Source: Candidatus Gastranaerophilales bacterium (lineage in GTDB: Bacteria; Cyanobacteriota; Vampirovibrionia; Gastranaerophilales; Gastranaerophilaceae). Taken from it: 14,727 nt of DNA. Both the position numbers and the translations under genes were made by a program. The stretch is taken from assembly GCA_021202305.1 (NCBI GenBank), contig JAJQDG010000140.1, forward strand, positions 1 to 14,727. The letters run 5' to 3'. Positions 1 through 6,550 of the stretch are shown one piece after another; within the stretch, counting starts at the first letter, position 1; the number at the start of each line of letters is the position of its first letter. Below the pieces are notes generated by a model, which was not told where the DNA came from, searched no databases, and saw only the letters and a list, made by a program, of their open reading frames with translations.

Positions 1-34
1 TTTATCCTCACTTTCGTTTTAATTCCAAATTCTG

Positions 35-82
35 AATTCATAATGCATAATTATTTTGATTATGAATTATGCATTATGAATT
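35..82. repeat. AT-rich palindromic repeat, copy 1
   Basis: Bases 35-52 and 65-82 form an 18-bp perfect inverted repeat around a 12-base spacer, with a core of the type CATAATGCATAATT. Closely related sequences occur at 2018-2068 and 6193-6248, always between genes. It may act as a transcript hairpin or be a miniature palindromic element. No coding function is seen. One plus-strand frame is open from base 1 to a TAA at 91-93, but it runs through the repeat and I do not treat it as a gene. Confidence 0.8.
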
Positions 83-143
83 ACGAATTGTAATTTATAC
101 CTTTTTGGTATTTACCCCGCCTTAACGGGCTTTAATTGGTATC

Positions 144-386
144 TTAGAAGCATTGTTTTAATCTTCTTGCTTGAATGGATTTTTGAAGCTTTAAATTTGT
201 TATTTCTTTTTCTTCTTCGCTTCTATAATCGGACGGTTTTTGTTTTTCAAACCCTATCCCCATTCTTTCTGCACATTCCCTGCAATACTTCCAGGCGGGC
301 GGATATGTTTTAACACTGGTCAAATCTTTATCAATCCAGCCGTTATTACAATTTTTATTCCGACAATAGTGCATTACATAGTTCAT
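144..386 (-). CDS. Small zinc-ribbon-like protein of unknown function
   Basis: This 80-residue protein is the only credible gene on the minus strand. It starts at ATG 386-384 with an excellent Shine-Dalgarno site (GGAGGAG, complement of 397-403) ten bases upstream. Four cysteines sit as C8-x4-C13 and C35-x2-C38, the pattern of a small zinc-binding ribbon, followed by a charged Lys/Glu-rich helical tail (about residues 47-75). I do not recognise the family. Its place, divergent from the head operon and next to a near-palindromic operator-like site at 409-432, would suit a small DNA- or RNA-binding regulator or a late moron gene, but that is inference. Mu Com is also a small zinc protein in a Mu-like phage, but I see no clear similarity to it. 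Confidence 0.75.
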   Translation of the reverse strand: MNYVMHYCRNKNCNNGWIDKDLTSVKTYPPAWKYCRECAERMGIGFEKQKPSDYRSEEEKEITNLKLQKSIQARRLKQCF

Positions 387-408
387 TTTTAAAAAACTCC
401 TCCGCGTT

Positions 409-432
409 TAGATTGCGCATTTGCACAATCTA
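409..432. promoter_or_regulatory. Near-palindromic operator-like site
   Basis: Bases 409-418 (TAGATTGCGC) and 423-432 (GCACAATCTA) are inverted copies with one mismatch, separated by four bases. The site lies between the divergent zinc-ribbon gene and the head operon, six bases upstream of the small gene's Shine-Dalgarno site. On the minus strand its outer edge overlaps a TGCTAGATT sequence that resembles an extended -10 element. A dimeric repressor site is the simplest reading. A small RNA hairpin in the 5' leader of the minus-strand gene is the alternative. Confidence 0.4.
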
Positions 433-553
433 GCATTTTTTCTATCCCTTTTCACACATACAAAAAACTCTTTCAAATACTAATTAGAATAGGTGAAACG
501 GGGTTTTAAAACTGATAACGTAGGAAATGTCAGCACACAGGAATGAAAATTTT

Positions 554-1639
554 ATGAGTGAAGAAAAATATTGCGAGATTTTTAAAACAGGTGTTCACAC
601 GGATTCTAAAGGGAATAAAAGAGAATGGACAATTGCCGATTTGGAAACCATAAAGCAAAAATTTGATAACGTACACAAGGAAGTTCCGATTTGTGCGGGG
701 CATCCAAAATCAAACAGCCCTGCTTACGGGTGGTTTGATAAGTTAAAAATTGCGGGAAATACGCTTTTAGCATCTTTTAAGGACGTGCAGCCCGAATTTA
801 AGGAAGCCGTCAAAAAAGGACTTTTTAAAGCCCGTTCGTTAAGCCTTGCGCCCGACCTGACATTACGTCATTTAGCTTTTTTGGGCGCTCAGGCGCCCGC
901 AATAAAAGGGTTAGAACCTTTTTGTTTTGAAAGCGGCGAAAATGATATTTGTATTGAAAGCAATTGCCAGGGTGAAGTTTTTGAGCTTGCGATGAGCAAG
1001 CGAAAAAACGAAACTATTGATGACCGCCGTTGCGACCATAGCGACCTTGGGAGCGAAGGGAGCGGAGCAATCTTTGATTGCACAGGCGGAAAAGATAGCC
1101 AATTCAATGATGATGATAAGTCCGCAATTGCGGAGCCGTTGGAGGGGGCGGCGCTTCCCCCTCATCATGAAAAGGAGGGAGCAACAGAAGATATGACAGA
1201 AGAATTGAATGCCAGGCTTGAAGAAAGAGAAAAAGAAATCTTAGAACTTCAAGCAAAATTAAAAGCTAAAGAAGATGAACAAAAGGCAAAAGAATTTGCG
1301 GATTGGACAGATTCAATGATAACGGAAGGGCGCATTTTACCCGCTCAAAAACAGGACGTTATAAACATTTTAAACGCTGTTCAAACGTCAGAACTTGAAT
1401 TTGCGGATACTCCAAACAACACGGCAGAAAAGGCTTTTAAATCCTTCGTTTCGGGGCTTAAACAAATTGAATTTCAAGATATTGCAACCCCCAAAACAGT
1501 AAAAAATGATGAAGGAATAGATTTTTCAGATGCCAATAAAGTTAAAGAAGGCATAATTGAAATTCAGGAAGAATATAAGCAAAAGGGGATTGATTTAAAC
1601 CCGGTTGAGGCATTAACAAAATTGAAAGGAAAACAATAA
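554..1639 (+). CDS. Mu gpI-like capsid maturation protease / scaffold
   Basis: The N-terminal part matches the Mu-like prophage I (protease/scaffold) family. It has an opening EIFKTGVHTDSKG block, GHPK at residues 49-52, PAYGW at 56-60, the KARSLSLAP block near 92-100 and FLGAQAPAIKGL from 109. The C-terminal part (from about residue 214) is Glu/Lys-rich, probably coiled coil, as expected of a capsid scaffold. I chose ATG 554 because AGGAA (539-543) sits ten bases upstream and the family begins just there; the in-frame ATG at 527 has its AGGAA directly abutting the start. The protease would cut scaffold and coat during head maturation. Between the two halves (about residues 140-205) lies a low-complexity linker encoded by hairpin-rich DNA related to the intergenic elements. 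The stop is followed directly by the next ATG. Confidence 0.85.
   Translation: MSEEKYCEIFKTGVHTDSKGNKREWTIADLETIKQKFDNVHKEVPICAGHPKSNSPAYGWFDKLKIAGNTLLASFKDVQPEFKEAVKKGLFKARSLSLAPDLTLRHLAFLGAQAPAIKGLEPFCFESGENDICIESNCQGEVFELAMSKRKNETIDDRRCDHSDLGSEGSGAIFDCTGGKDSQFNDDDKSAIAEPLEGAALPPHHEKEGATEDMTEELNARLEEREKEILELQAKLKAKEDEQKAKEFADWTDSMITEGRILPAQKQDVINILNAVQTSELEFADTPNNTAEKAFKSFVSGLKQIEFQDIATPKTVKNDEGIDFSDANKVKEGIIEIQEEYKQKGIDLNPVEALTKLKGKQ
972..1089 (+). repeat. In-frame copy of the structured element inside the protease/scaffold gene
   Basis: A perfect hairpin occupies 977-1009: helix 977-982/1004-1009, symmetric GA/GA internal loop, helix 985-990/996-1001 and loop GATGA (991-995). It is followed by CCGCC (1024-1028) paired with GGCGG (1085-1089), enclosing the hairpin GCAATC-TTT-GATTGC (1067-1081). 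The order CCGCCGTTGCGA, then GAGCGGA, then a variable hairpin, then ACAGGCGG, is the same as in the 3' domain of the intergenic copies at 5588-5658 and 12117-12187. It is read through as a Ser/Gly/Asp-rich linker between the protease and scaffold parts. Further perfect palindromes follow at 1121-1134 and 1142-1163. Confidence 0.55.
1171..1195 (+). promoter_or_regulatory. Candidate internal ribosome binding site and start for a free scaffold protein
   Basis: AAAGGAGGGAG (1171-1181) is followed, 11 bases after its last G, by an in-frame ATG at 1193-1195. Starting there gives a 148-residue protein consisting only of the coiled-coil scaffold part and ending at 1639. Nested in-frame scaffold genes are established for Mu I/Z and lambda C/Nu3. 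A 7-bp hairpin, GAGGGGG/CCCCCTC (1142-1148/1157-1163), ends just upstream of the site. Use of this start is inferred, not shown. Confidence 0.5.
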
Positions 1640-2014
1640 ATGACAGTAAAATCTTACACAACGGCGGAAGAAATCAACCCTTGCGCAATCGTTAAATTTG
1701 ATGATGACGGCAAACTTGTTGTTGCAACAAGTTCAACCGATAACATCATAGGAATTGCGGAAAATAACCACAGCAGTGAGGGCGATGTTATGGATGTTTG
1801 TTTATCGGGCGAATGTGTTGCAATTGCAGGCGGAACAATTTCACCGGGTGAAGCGGTAACTGCCAATGAAGAAGGGCTTACGATAAGCGCCGCAGACGGT
1901 GATAACACCGTTGGCATTGCACTAACAAGCGCAAACGAGGGCGAAGATGTTACCGTTTTGGTTGCAATAGGACGAATTACATTTACATCTTCAAATGCAA
2001 CAGAGGAAGCTTAA
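1640..2014 (+). CDS. Capsid decoration protein, DUF2190-like
   Basis: This 124-residue acidic, beta-rich protein has repeated short strands of the type VKFDDDGKLVVA, GIAENN and DVCLSGECVAIAGGTISPGEAVTAN. That is the usual look of DUF2190 phage proteins, which act as capsid cement or decoration proteins. The start follows the upstream TAA with no gap, and AAGGA at 1626-1630 gives it a good Shine-Dalgarno site. Its position between the protease/scaffold and the major capsid gene is where such decoration genes usually lie. It presumably binds the outside of the head after expansion. The family assignment rests on length, composition and context, as no invariant motif is available to confirm it. 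It has no signal peptide or membrane segment. Confidence 0.7.
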   Translation: MTVKSYTTAEEINPCAIVKFDDDGKLVVATSSTDNIIGIAENNHSSEGDVMDVCLSGECVAIAGGTISPGEAVTANEEGLTISAADGDNTVGIALTSANEGEDVTVLVAIGRITFTSSNATEEA

Positions 2015-2017
2015 TGC

Positions 2018-2068
2018 AATTCATAATGCATGATTCATAATTCATAATCAAAATAATTATGCATTATG
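2018..2068. repeat. AT-rich palindromic repeat, copy 2 (interrupted)
   Basis: Bases 2022-2035 and 2055-2068 pair over 14 bp with one G-T wobble, using the same CATAATGCAT core as copies 1 and 3. The continuation of the repeat seen in copy 3 (AATTCAGAATTA... directly after GCATTATG) is found only at 2127-2144, after a GC-rich insertion. It occupies most of the 175-base gap between the decoration and capsid genes. Confidence 0.75.
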
Positions 2069-2126
2069 CGCGCGAGCCGGTGTGAAAGGGGCTTGTGATG
2101 AACAAGACCCTGTAACACTACGGCGA
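2069..2126 (+). repeat. Structured GC-rich element (58 bp) inserted in the AT-rich repeat
   Basis: The element folds as one long hairpin at 2076-2124: GCCG/CGGC, GTGT/ACAC, a GAA/GTA internal loop, AGGG/CCCT, a G-A mismatch, CTTGT/ACAAG and loop GATGA (2097-2101). It shares GAGCCGGTGTG and ACACTACGRC with the element at 11331-11520. Comparison with the uninterrupted AT repeat at 6232-6262 puts its ends near 2069 and 2126. It lies 63 bases upstream of the major capsid gene start. Confidence 0.65.
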
Positions 2127-2189
2127 AATTCAGAATTATGAATTAAAAAGACAGTGAATACAAACATCAAAATAAAGGAGATAAATTAA

Positions 2190-3119
2190 ATGGCTGATAC
2201 AAGAATTGAAATAAATCCTGAATTAACAGGCATTGCGCTTGCATTTAAAAACAAAAACTGCATAGCAGATAAGGTTTTTGACAAAGTAAAAGTCAACACA
2301 CAATCTTTTAAATATCGCACTTACCCCAAAAGCAGCTTTTTATCTTTGCCTGAAACCTTGATAGGTGAAATGGGCGAACCAAACAGGCTTGATTTACAAG
2401 GAAAACTTTTAACAGAATCCGTTCAAGACCATGCACTTGAAGCGGTATTGCCTGTTTCTGTGAAAGAGGCAAATCAAAGGGCGTATGACGGGGTAGATGT
2501 TGCATCATTAAAAACAATGCAATTAACATCCGCACTTCTTGCAAGAAAAGAAGTAGCACTTTCTAAAATTTTATCAACAGCATCAAATTACGGCGATAAT
2601 ACAAAAACGCTTTCAGATGATGAAAAAATTTCAAATACAAGCGTAAATGCATTTGATTTAATTATTGATGCCATGGATGAAATATTTTTTAAACCAAATA
2701 AAATGGTTTTATCAAGAAAAGCATTCTCACAATTAAGGCGAAACCCCTATATTGTTAAAGCGATACACAAAAATGACGGTGATGTAGGCGCTGCAACACT
2801 GAACGAATTAAAAGAAATTTTTGAGCTTGATGAAATTTTAGTTGGCGAATCCGTTGTTGATACTTCAAAAAATAAAAAGGCGCCTGTGTTAGAGGCTTGC
2901 TGGGCAAATGACATTATTTTAATGTACACAGACCCCCTTGCTTTAACAGATTCAGGCATAACATTCGGCTACAGCGCAGAATATGACCCTATTACAATAG
3001 GTACTTATTTTGAAGGGCGCACAGGCAAACAGGGTGCTGATATTTTAAAAGCTTATATGAGTTACATAAACCTTATCACTTGCCCTGAATGCGGATATTT
3101 GATTAAGGATGTAATTTAA
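2190..3119 (+). CDS. Major capsid protein
   Basis: This 309-residue protein has the length of Mu gpT-class coat proteins. It also has the layout of an HK97-fold coat: an N-arm with a polar YRTYPKSSF stretch, an alpha-rich spine near 130-190 (LLARKEVALSKIL, then LIIDAMDEIFFKPNKMVLSRKAF) and a beta-rich C-terminal half ending near the axial domain. AAAGGAG at 2174-2180 gives it one of the strongest ribosome binding sites in the window, as expected for the most abundant product. The gene overlaps the next one by one base (TAATG). The C terminus carries CPECG, an unusual CxxC knuckle for a coat protein. The role is assigned by gene order, length and overall pattern; the exact capsid family is not certain. 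Confidence 0.8.
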   Translation: MADTRIEINPELTGIALAFKNKNCIADKVFDKVKVNTQSFKYRTYPKSSFLSLPETLIGEMGEPNRLDLQGKLLTESVQDHALEAVLPVSVKEANQRAYDGVDVASLKTMQLTSALLARKEVALSKILSTASNYGDNTKTLSDDEKISNTSVNAFDLIIDAMDEIFFKPNKMVLSRKAFSQLRRNPYIVKAIHKNDGDVGAATLNELKEIFELDEILVGESVVDTSKNKKAPVLEACWANDIILMYTDPLALTDSGITFGYSAEYDPITIGTYFEGRTGKQGADILKAYMSYINLITCPECGYLIKDVI

Positions 3120-3571
3120 TGTCCTATTCGACCCTTGAAAACCTTGAAGCTGTTATCCCTGAACAGGAATTGATAAACCTGACATCAGATACGGCACCGC
3201 CATTAGAAATTGATACGGATAAAATTAATGCGGCTTTGAGCTTTGCAGATGAGATGATAAACGCTTATTTAAGAAACAAATACATTTTGCCCTTAACTTA
3301 TATCCCATTAATTATTGTTCAAATTGCAACCGATATAGCAGCATACAGGCTTTATTCAAGACGTCCTAAAAAGCTGCCCGAGCATATAAAAGAAGGGTAT
3401 GAAAGCGCAATTAAAACTTTAAGCGCTATCCAAAAAGAACAGATGATACTTGACCTGCCCGCAGAACATCCGGATGAAGATGTAACAAGCCCTGCAAAAA
3501 TGGTTGTAACAAATAAAACAACTTCTTCAAGAATATTTTCAGATGAAATGCTAAAGGGGTTTAGATTGTGA
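3119..3571 (+). CDS. Mu gp36-like head completion protein (DUF1320)
   Basis: This 150-residue protein has the DUF1320 pattern. An acidic start (LENLEAVIPEQELINLT) leads to a helical pair, KINAALSFADEMINAYLRNKY, with the LP motif after it. A second helix, IVQIATDIAAYRLYSRRP, comes next. In Mu this is gp36, encoded directly after the major head protein and thought to sit at the head-tail junction. The start uses AAGGA at 3105-3109 and shares an A with the capsid stop; the end overlaps the next gene by four bases (GTGA), so translation is probably coupled on both sides. The C-terminal 30 residues are Ser/Thr-rich and probably flexible. Confidence 0.8.
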   Translation: MSYSTLENLEAVIPEQELINLTSDTAPPLEIDTDKINAALSFADEMINAYLRNKYILPLTYIPLIIVQIATDIAAYRLYSRRPKKLPEHIKEGYESAIKTLSAIQKEQMILDLPAEHPDEDVTSPAKMVVTNKTTSSRIFSDEMLKGFRL

Positions 3572-4044
3572 TAGATAAAGTCGAACATTCAATATTGGAA
3601 GTTTTGAAAGAACAATTTGAAGAATTCGAAGTAGATTCTTTCCCTTCTAATTTTGAAGATTTTTCTTTCACATCGCCAAAAGGGTGCATTTTAATAAGGT
3701 TTGAAGATGCTGCTTTTGACAGCCAACACACGGTTTATGCCTGCACATCAGGCGGCAATTACAAGTTCACAATCTTTATCGGATTTAGATATCTAAACAA
3801 ACATTCTGAAAGCTATTCATATTTAAACCACTTAAAAACGGTTTTAAACGGGTTTGAAATTATGAATAAAAGAATTACATTAAACAAGCTTGAATTTGTT
3901 GAAGATATAACAGGCGACCTGTGGTATGCAATGTCAATTTCAATAAATTTACCTTTATCTGACGAAAACGAGGATACAAGCGACCAAGCCGAGATTTTAG
4001 GCGGCTTATTTCAAGGTATTAAAGAAATAGATTTAGAGGAATAA
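3568..4044 (+). CDS. Mu gp37-like tail/head completion protein
   Basis: This 158-residue protein starts with GTG at 3568, inside the stop of the upstream gene (GTGA overlap), with AAAGGGG at 3553-3559. Its order and fold pattern match the Mu gp37 family: an N-terminal helix (VEHSILEVLKEQFEEFEV), a strand with CILIRFEDAAF, a long central sheet (NYKFTIFIGFRYLN), a helix (YSYLNHLKTVLNGFEI) and a final strand with WYAMSISINLPL. Proteins of this class join the filled head to the tail or terminate the tail tube. The acidic tail after residue 135 is probably disordered. The next gene begins three bases after the stop. Confidence 0.75.
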   Translation: MIDKVEHSILEVLKEQFEEFEVDSFPSNFEDFSFTSPKGCILIRFEDAAFDSQHTVYACTSGGNYKFTIFIGFRYLNKHSESYSYLNHLKTVLNGFEIMNKRITLNKLEFVEDITGDLWYAMSISINLPLSDENEDTSDQAEILGGLFQGIKEIDLEE

Positions 4045-4047
4045 TAT

Positions 4048-5475
4048 ATGAGTTCAAATTATTTACATGGCGTTGAAACGCAAGAAAAAGACGTACAAAA
4101 ATTAAGCATTGTTGATGCTGATTTATCAAATATCGTTGTAATAGGCACAATGCCTGTTTATCAAATTGATGACCCGCAAACGATAAATAAAATCACATCC
4201 TACAATAATCAAAGCCTTATTGGATATAACATTGACGGTTTTACAATTCCTGATGCCGTAAAGACCATACTGGATGAATCGGGCGGAGCTTCAATTTACA
4301 CAATTAACGTTTTTGATAATGACGAACACACAGAAACCGTTACAAAAACGCTTGAATTTACGGACGGCGAATGCTATTTAGATGAAACCGGAGTTCAAAA
4401 CCTTGTTTTAACAAAAGATGATACAGAGCTTACACTTGACACTGATTACAGTTTTGACGATATCACAGGGCTTATAACGGCACTTGAAGGCGGCGCAATT
4501 GAGGATGACCAATCCGATATTCAAGCAAGTTATAAATACGTTGATTTTACAAAAATAACGGATTCAGATATTATAGGGCAAGATGATAACGGCACAAGAA
4601 CCGGCGCACAAGCAATTTATGATATTATAGGCGAATACGGCATAACCCCTGGCATAATTATTGTTCCCGGGTTTTCTTCCGTAAATATCAGAAACGCAAT
4701 AACAACAATTGCAGAAGATATTAAGGCATTTGCGTATTTTGACGCACCCGAAGGAACAAGTGTTTCTTTAATTGAAAAAGCAAGGCTAAAAGAAACGGAC
4801 GGAATTGATTTAACAGAAACTTCAGAAAGATGTATGATATTTGCGCCGTATGTCAAAAGATACAACAGTTATATGGATACAACGACCTTGAAACCTGTAT
4901 CACCTGTAATAGCAGGATTAAGGGTTAAGCTTGATTATAAAAGAAGCGTTTCAAAATCAATTGATAATACTGAAACATCAACTATAACAGGCTTAGAATA
5001 TCCTGTGTCATTTATTTTAAATAAAACCGGAACCGATTCAAACAGAATAAATTCAATCGGAATAGGTACAATTATTAACTATAAAGGAACTTACTATATT
5101 TGGGGTTCAAGAAATTGCTCTTATCCAAATTCAACAGGGATTAAAACTTTTGAATGTGCAAGACGTGCGCTTGATTATGTAGAATTATCCATTCAAAATT
5201 CAAGTTTTTCAGTTGTCGGCGAACCTATCACAAAAGGCTTAATTGATAATATTGTTGCAACAATTAACGCTAAATTTGATTCCTGGGCAAGTGCGGATGA
5301 TCCTATAGTGTTAGACGGTGAAGCCTGGTATGATTCGCAATTAAATGATACATCAGACCTTGCAGACGGGTGGCTCAAAATTTCTTATAAATGCTGTCCG
5401 CCCTCACCTGTTGAAAGGCTGACATACTACGGATATGTGGATATACAGATAATTACTGAAACGCTATCGCAGTGA
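4048..5475 (+). CDS. Contractile tail sheath protein
   Basis: This 475-residue protein matches the myophage sheath family (Mu gpL, P2 FI). It has an N-terminal NIVVIGTMP strand, a central block with the sheath-typical ITPGIIIVPGFSS near 200 and a C-terminal half containing GIGTIINYKGTYYIWGSRNC and FECARRALDYVELSI, typical of the conserved sheath C-domain. Residues about 92-170 hold an inserted beta domain with the motif DYSFDDITGLITALEGGAI...ASYKY. This looks like the small Ig-like domain often carried by phage surface proteins. AGAGGA (4035-4040) is the ribosome site. The stop TGA (5473-5475) is the first codon of the structured repeat that follows. Confidence 0.93.
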   Translation: MSSNYLHGVETQEKDVQKLSIVDADLSNIVVIGTMPVYQIDDPQTINKITSYNNQSLIGYNIDGFTIPDAVKTILDESGGASIYTINVFDNDEHTETVTKTLEFTDGECYLDETGVQNLVLTKDDTELTLDTDYSFDDITGLITALEGGAIEDDQSDIQASYKYVDFTKITDSDIIGQDDNGTRTGAQAIYDIIGEYGITPGIIIVPGFSSVNIRNAITTIAEDIKAFAYFDAPEGTSVSLIEKARLKETDGIDLTETSERCMIFAPYVKRYNSYMDTTTLKPVSPVIAGLRVKLDYKRSVSKSIDNTETSTITGLEYPVSFILNKTGTDSNRINSIGIGTIINYKGTYYIWGSRNCSYPNSTGIKTFECARRALDYVELSIQNSSFSVVGEPITKGLIDNIVATINAKFDSWASADDPIVLDGEAWYDSQLNDTSDLADGWLKISYKCCPPSPVERLTYYGYVDIQIITETLSQ

Positions 5476-5658
5476 AGCACGAGTTTAGCCAATTCTTTGG
5501 CTTAACGAGTGCGAACAAGCCATGGTGTGTAAGGGCGTGATTGTCGGCGGCGGTCAGCCCCGACAAGACAGCCCGCCACCGTACCATGCCGCCGTTGCGA
5601 ATGAAGCCTGTCAAGGCGCAATGAGCGGACAAAATTTCAAAGAAATTTTGACAGGCGG
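5472..5658 (+). repeat. Structured repeat, copy A (direct repeat of 12006-12187)
   Basis: This 187-bp GC-rich element starts at GTGAAG, whose TGA is the sheath stop, and ends at GGCGG 29 bases before the tube ATG. Hairpin 1 is 5477-5512: GCAC/GTGC, GA/GA, GTT/AAC, T/T, AGCCAA/TTGGCT. A conserved 23-base block (5518-5540) and 19-base block (5567-5585) share GGTG/CACC and GGGC/GCCC pairings around the hairpin TTGTCGG/CCGACAA (5541-5547/5560-5566). The 3' 71 bases (5588-5658) are identical to copy B and contain a 9-bp hairpin, CAAAATTTC/GAAATTTTG. CCGCC/GGCGG and GCCTGTC/GACAGGC are competing closing helices there. No open frame is supported in it. Confidence 0.85.
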
Positions 5659-5687
5659 AATTATCAGCGTAGAAAGGAAATGAATAA

Positions 5688-6194
5688 ATGGTTACAGCAC
5701 TTACTAAAGCTACAATATATCTTGGTACAAACCTCTTTGGTATTGTATCTTCTATCACCTGCCCTGAAATTAATATGGAAACATCCGAATATAAACACGG
5801 GCTTGGCGCTTACAATATAAATGTAGGATATCAGGCAATGACAGCAAGTGTTACAATTAAAGGGTTTGAGAAAAAACTTCTGGATGAAATTGCAAACCCC
5901 TTTGAAACACACGTATTTACCGTGTACGGCTCACTTGATACTTATACTAATGCGGGGTATCAAAGCTCAAAACAGGCAAAAATCACAATGAGAGGCAATG
6001 TTTCTAAAATGCCGTTACTTGGCGAATTAAAACAACAGGAAAATACGGAGCTTACTTTTGAGTTTAATATTTCATACATTCAATTTACGGTTGACGGGGA
6101 TGAAGTTAAAACGGTAGATAACGCCAATTTAATTTATCGTGTAAACGGTAAAGATATTTTATCTGAAATTAAAGCAAATTTGGCACTAAGTTAA
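5688..6194 (+). CDS. Tail tube protein (P2 FII-like)
   Basis: This 168-residue, beta-rich protein directly follows the sheath, as FII follows FI in P2. Its length and motifs fit the contractile tail tube family: ITCPEINMETSEYKHGLGAYNINVGYQAMTASVTIKGF, then VFTVYGSLDTYT...KQAKITMRGNVSKMPLLGELKQQENTELTFEFNISYIQF. The latter is the family's conserved second half, with its G-x-KxGE..E.TFE pattern. Subunits stack as hexameric rings inside the sheath. The ribosome site AGAAAGGAAA (5671-5680) follows the structured repeat at the same distance as the site before gene J, with the same ten bases. The TAA stop begins the AT-rich palindrome copy 3. Confidence 0.93.
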   Translation: MVTALTKATIYLGTNLFGIVSSITCPEINMETSEYKHGLGAYNINVGYQAMTASVTIKGFEKKLLDEIANPFETHVFTVYGSLDTYTNAGYQSSKQAKITMRGNVSKMPLLGELKQQENTELTFEFNISYIQFTVDGDEVKTVDNANLIYRVNGKDILSEIKANLALS

Positions 6195-6262
6195 TTCATA
6201 ATGCATAATTCATAATTCATAATTAGCTTTGATTATGCATTATGAATTCAGAATTAAGAATT
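6193..6262. repeat. AT-rich palindromic repeat, copy 3 (uninterrupted form)
   Basis: Bases 6193-6209 and 6232-6248 form a 17-bp perfect inverted repeat with the same CATAATGCATAAT core as copies 1 and 2. It starts in the stop codon of the tube gene. The right flank AATTCAGAATTAAGAATT (6245-6262) is the same as the segment split off at 2127-2144 in copy 2 except for one base. Confidence 0.8.
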
Positions 6263-6283
6263 AATAAGAAGGGAGATAATTGA

Positions 6284-6550
6284 ATGACAAAGAAAGAATC
6301 TGACATAATTACAAAAACACTCTCAAACGGTGTAAAATTAGAGTTTGATAAATCAAAAGCTACAGGGCATGCGCTGATTAAGGCAAGAGAAATCATGCGG
6401 GGCGGGTATGGCACAATAGCAGCACTCGTTGCGCTATGCTCAACTTTTGACGGTGAAATAATTCCGCCGCCCGAAGTTTTAAACATGGGTGCTGCCGTTA
6501 TTATGGAACTTGAAACTCTCTGGATAGAGCAATCGCCGGCGGGGGAGTAA
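6284..6550 (+). CDS. Tail assembly chaperone, short form (P2 E-like)
   Basis: This 88-residue protein lies between the tube and tape-measure genes, the invariant place of the tail assembly chaperone in contractile phages. Its length is close to that of P2 gpE (about 90). AGGGAG (6270-6275) is the ribosome site. The sequence has an N-terminal strand region (SDIITKTLSNGVKLEFDKSKATGHALIKAREIM) and a helical part with LVALCSTFDG, the usual look of these chaperones. They coat the tape measure before tube assembly. The frame ends in TAA right after a run of five Gs (6541-6545), where a -1 shift would continue into a second frame. Confidence 0.85.
   Translation: MTKKESDIITKTLSNGVKLEFDKSKATGHALIKAREIMRGGYGTIAALVALCSTFDGEIIPPPEVLNMGAAVIMELETLWIEQSPAGE

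Noticed and set aside
1..93. Plus-strand frame open from the window start to TAA at 91-93
   Set aside because: It runs through the AT-rich palindrome and shows no family resemblance. It might be the tail of an upstream gene but cannot be supported.
527..553. Upstream ATG at 527 as the protease start
   Set aside because: Its AGGAA touches the ATG, while ATG 554 has a well-spaced AGGAA and matches the family's N terminus.
883..898. GGGCGC-TCAG-GCGCCC hairpin as another structured element
   Set aside because: It encodes the conserved FLGAQAP motif of the protease family, so protein constraint can explain it.
5472..5658. Repeat A as a CRISPR, tRNA, group II intron domain V or IS end
   Set aside because: There is no repeat-spacer array, no cloverleaf, no domain V catalytic triad arrangement and no transposase in the window.
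5453..5758. Minus-strand frame across structured repeat A
   Set aside because: It has no ribosome site or recognisable protein and overlaps the sheath and tube genes; copy B does not keep the frame.
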